This document shows positions 63,911 through 64,000 of a stretch of 64,000 nt of DNA, piece after piece; position 1 is the first letter of the stretch, and each line of letters starts with the position of its first letter. The notes beneath the pieces are model-generated. The model saw only the letters and a list, made by a program, of their open reading frames with translations, did no database searches and was not told the origin of the DNA. The position numbers were made by a program, and so were the translations under genes. The stretch lies in contig NZ_WUAF01000008.1 of assembly GCF_009800965.1 (NCBI RefSeq), positions 62,001-126,000 of the forward strand. Reading direction: 5' to 3'. Source of the stretch: Cognatazoarcus halotolerans. Its GTDB lineage: Bacteria > Pseudomonadota > Gammaproteobacteria > Burkholderiales > Rhodocyclaceae.

Positions 63911-64000
63911 ATGAAGAAACTGACCGCAATCGCAGCAGCACTGAGTCTTGGCGCTTCGTTGCTGAGTGTCCCGGCGCAGGCCGAGACCAAGTTCGTGACG
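63911..64000 (+). CDS. Periplasmic binding protein, N-terminus only (TAXI-type TRAP likely)
   Basis: Thirty codons are present before the window ends. They encode a cleavable signal peptide (MKKLTAIAAALSLG to VPAQA) and AETKFVT, the usual first mature residues of TAXI-family TRAP solute-binding proteins. AAGGAG lies well before the ATG. Its position 79 bases after gabT suggests uptake of the substrate used by GabT or the nitrilase, but this is an inference. Confidence 0.55.
   Translation, partial: MKKLTAIAAALSLGASLLSVPAQAETKFVT

Overview
The window is high-GC bacterial DNA, densely coded on both strands, from a Gram-negative betaproteobacterium. The gene set fits Rhodocyclales such as Thauera, Azoarcus or Aromatoleum: class I PHA synthase, leucine/isovalerate (liu) genes, tripartite tricarboxylate (tct) transport, an outer-membrane porin of the beta-proteobacterial type, and AcuI-type acrylyl-CoA reductase. 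That placement is inferred from gene content only. No gene-free stretch exceeds 300 bases. No insertion sequence, prophage, CRISPR array or replication origin was seen.

Layout. 1-3.7 kb: start of a MscS-like channel, a PIN-domain protein, and a metallo-hydrolase/phaC operon, all on the minus strand. 3.8-15.2 kb: a long plus-strand acyl-CoA block opened by a LiuR-like MerR regulator. It holds two thioesterases, a GNAT/carbonic anhydrase fusion, thiolase, LysE exporter, HCCA-type isomerase, LOG protein, PaiB-like protein, liuC, a DUF4126 membrane protein, an acyl-CoA ligase, HMG-CoA lyase and two tandem DUF1289 genes. 15.2-18.8 kb: a Ser/Thr phosphorylation module (TPR lipoprotein, kinase, PP2C phosphatase, FHA protein) like the one that regulates type VI secretion, but without secretion genes here. 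19-23 kb: MBL hydrolase, rapZ, a NusG-II/Gx-transporter pair, a small membrane protein and a Tat-exported dienelactone hydrolase. 23-32.8 kb: tctCBA, tctDE, an orphan binding protein, an AbrB-family membrane protein, PrpF, and VOC and SRPBCC proteins. 33-40.4 kb: a type I restriction-modification operon with a RhuM-Fic gene between hsdS and hsdR. 40.5-48.5 kb: a lipoprotein, an ATP-citrate-lyase-like two-gene operon, a porin and a diguanylate cyclase. 48.7-54 kb: acuR-acuI and redox genes with pirin and LysR. 54.2-57 kb: lutABC. 57.2 kb: tRNA-Leu(GAG). 57.5-64 kb: AsmA, nitrilase-family hydrolase, MocR regulator, gabT, and the start of a TAXI-type binding protein.

The most notable observation is regulatory. 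An 18-bp direct repeat (YGAAAGY-N4-YGAAAGY, repeats 11 bp apart) lies upstream of tctC, between tctD and the divergent binding-protein gene, upstream of the porin, and upstream of the ATP-citrate-lyase-like operon about 20 kb away. A hexamer at the position of a -10 box starts exactly 10 nt after the second GAAAG in all four. The simplest reading is one TctD regulon that joins outer-membrane entry (porin), capture and import (TctCBA), sensing (TctDE) and intracellular CoA activation and cleavage of a tricarboxylate-like acid. The lyase-like subunit is about 300 residues longer than bacterial AclB and appears to lack a conserved active-site His, so its substrate may not be citrate.
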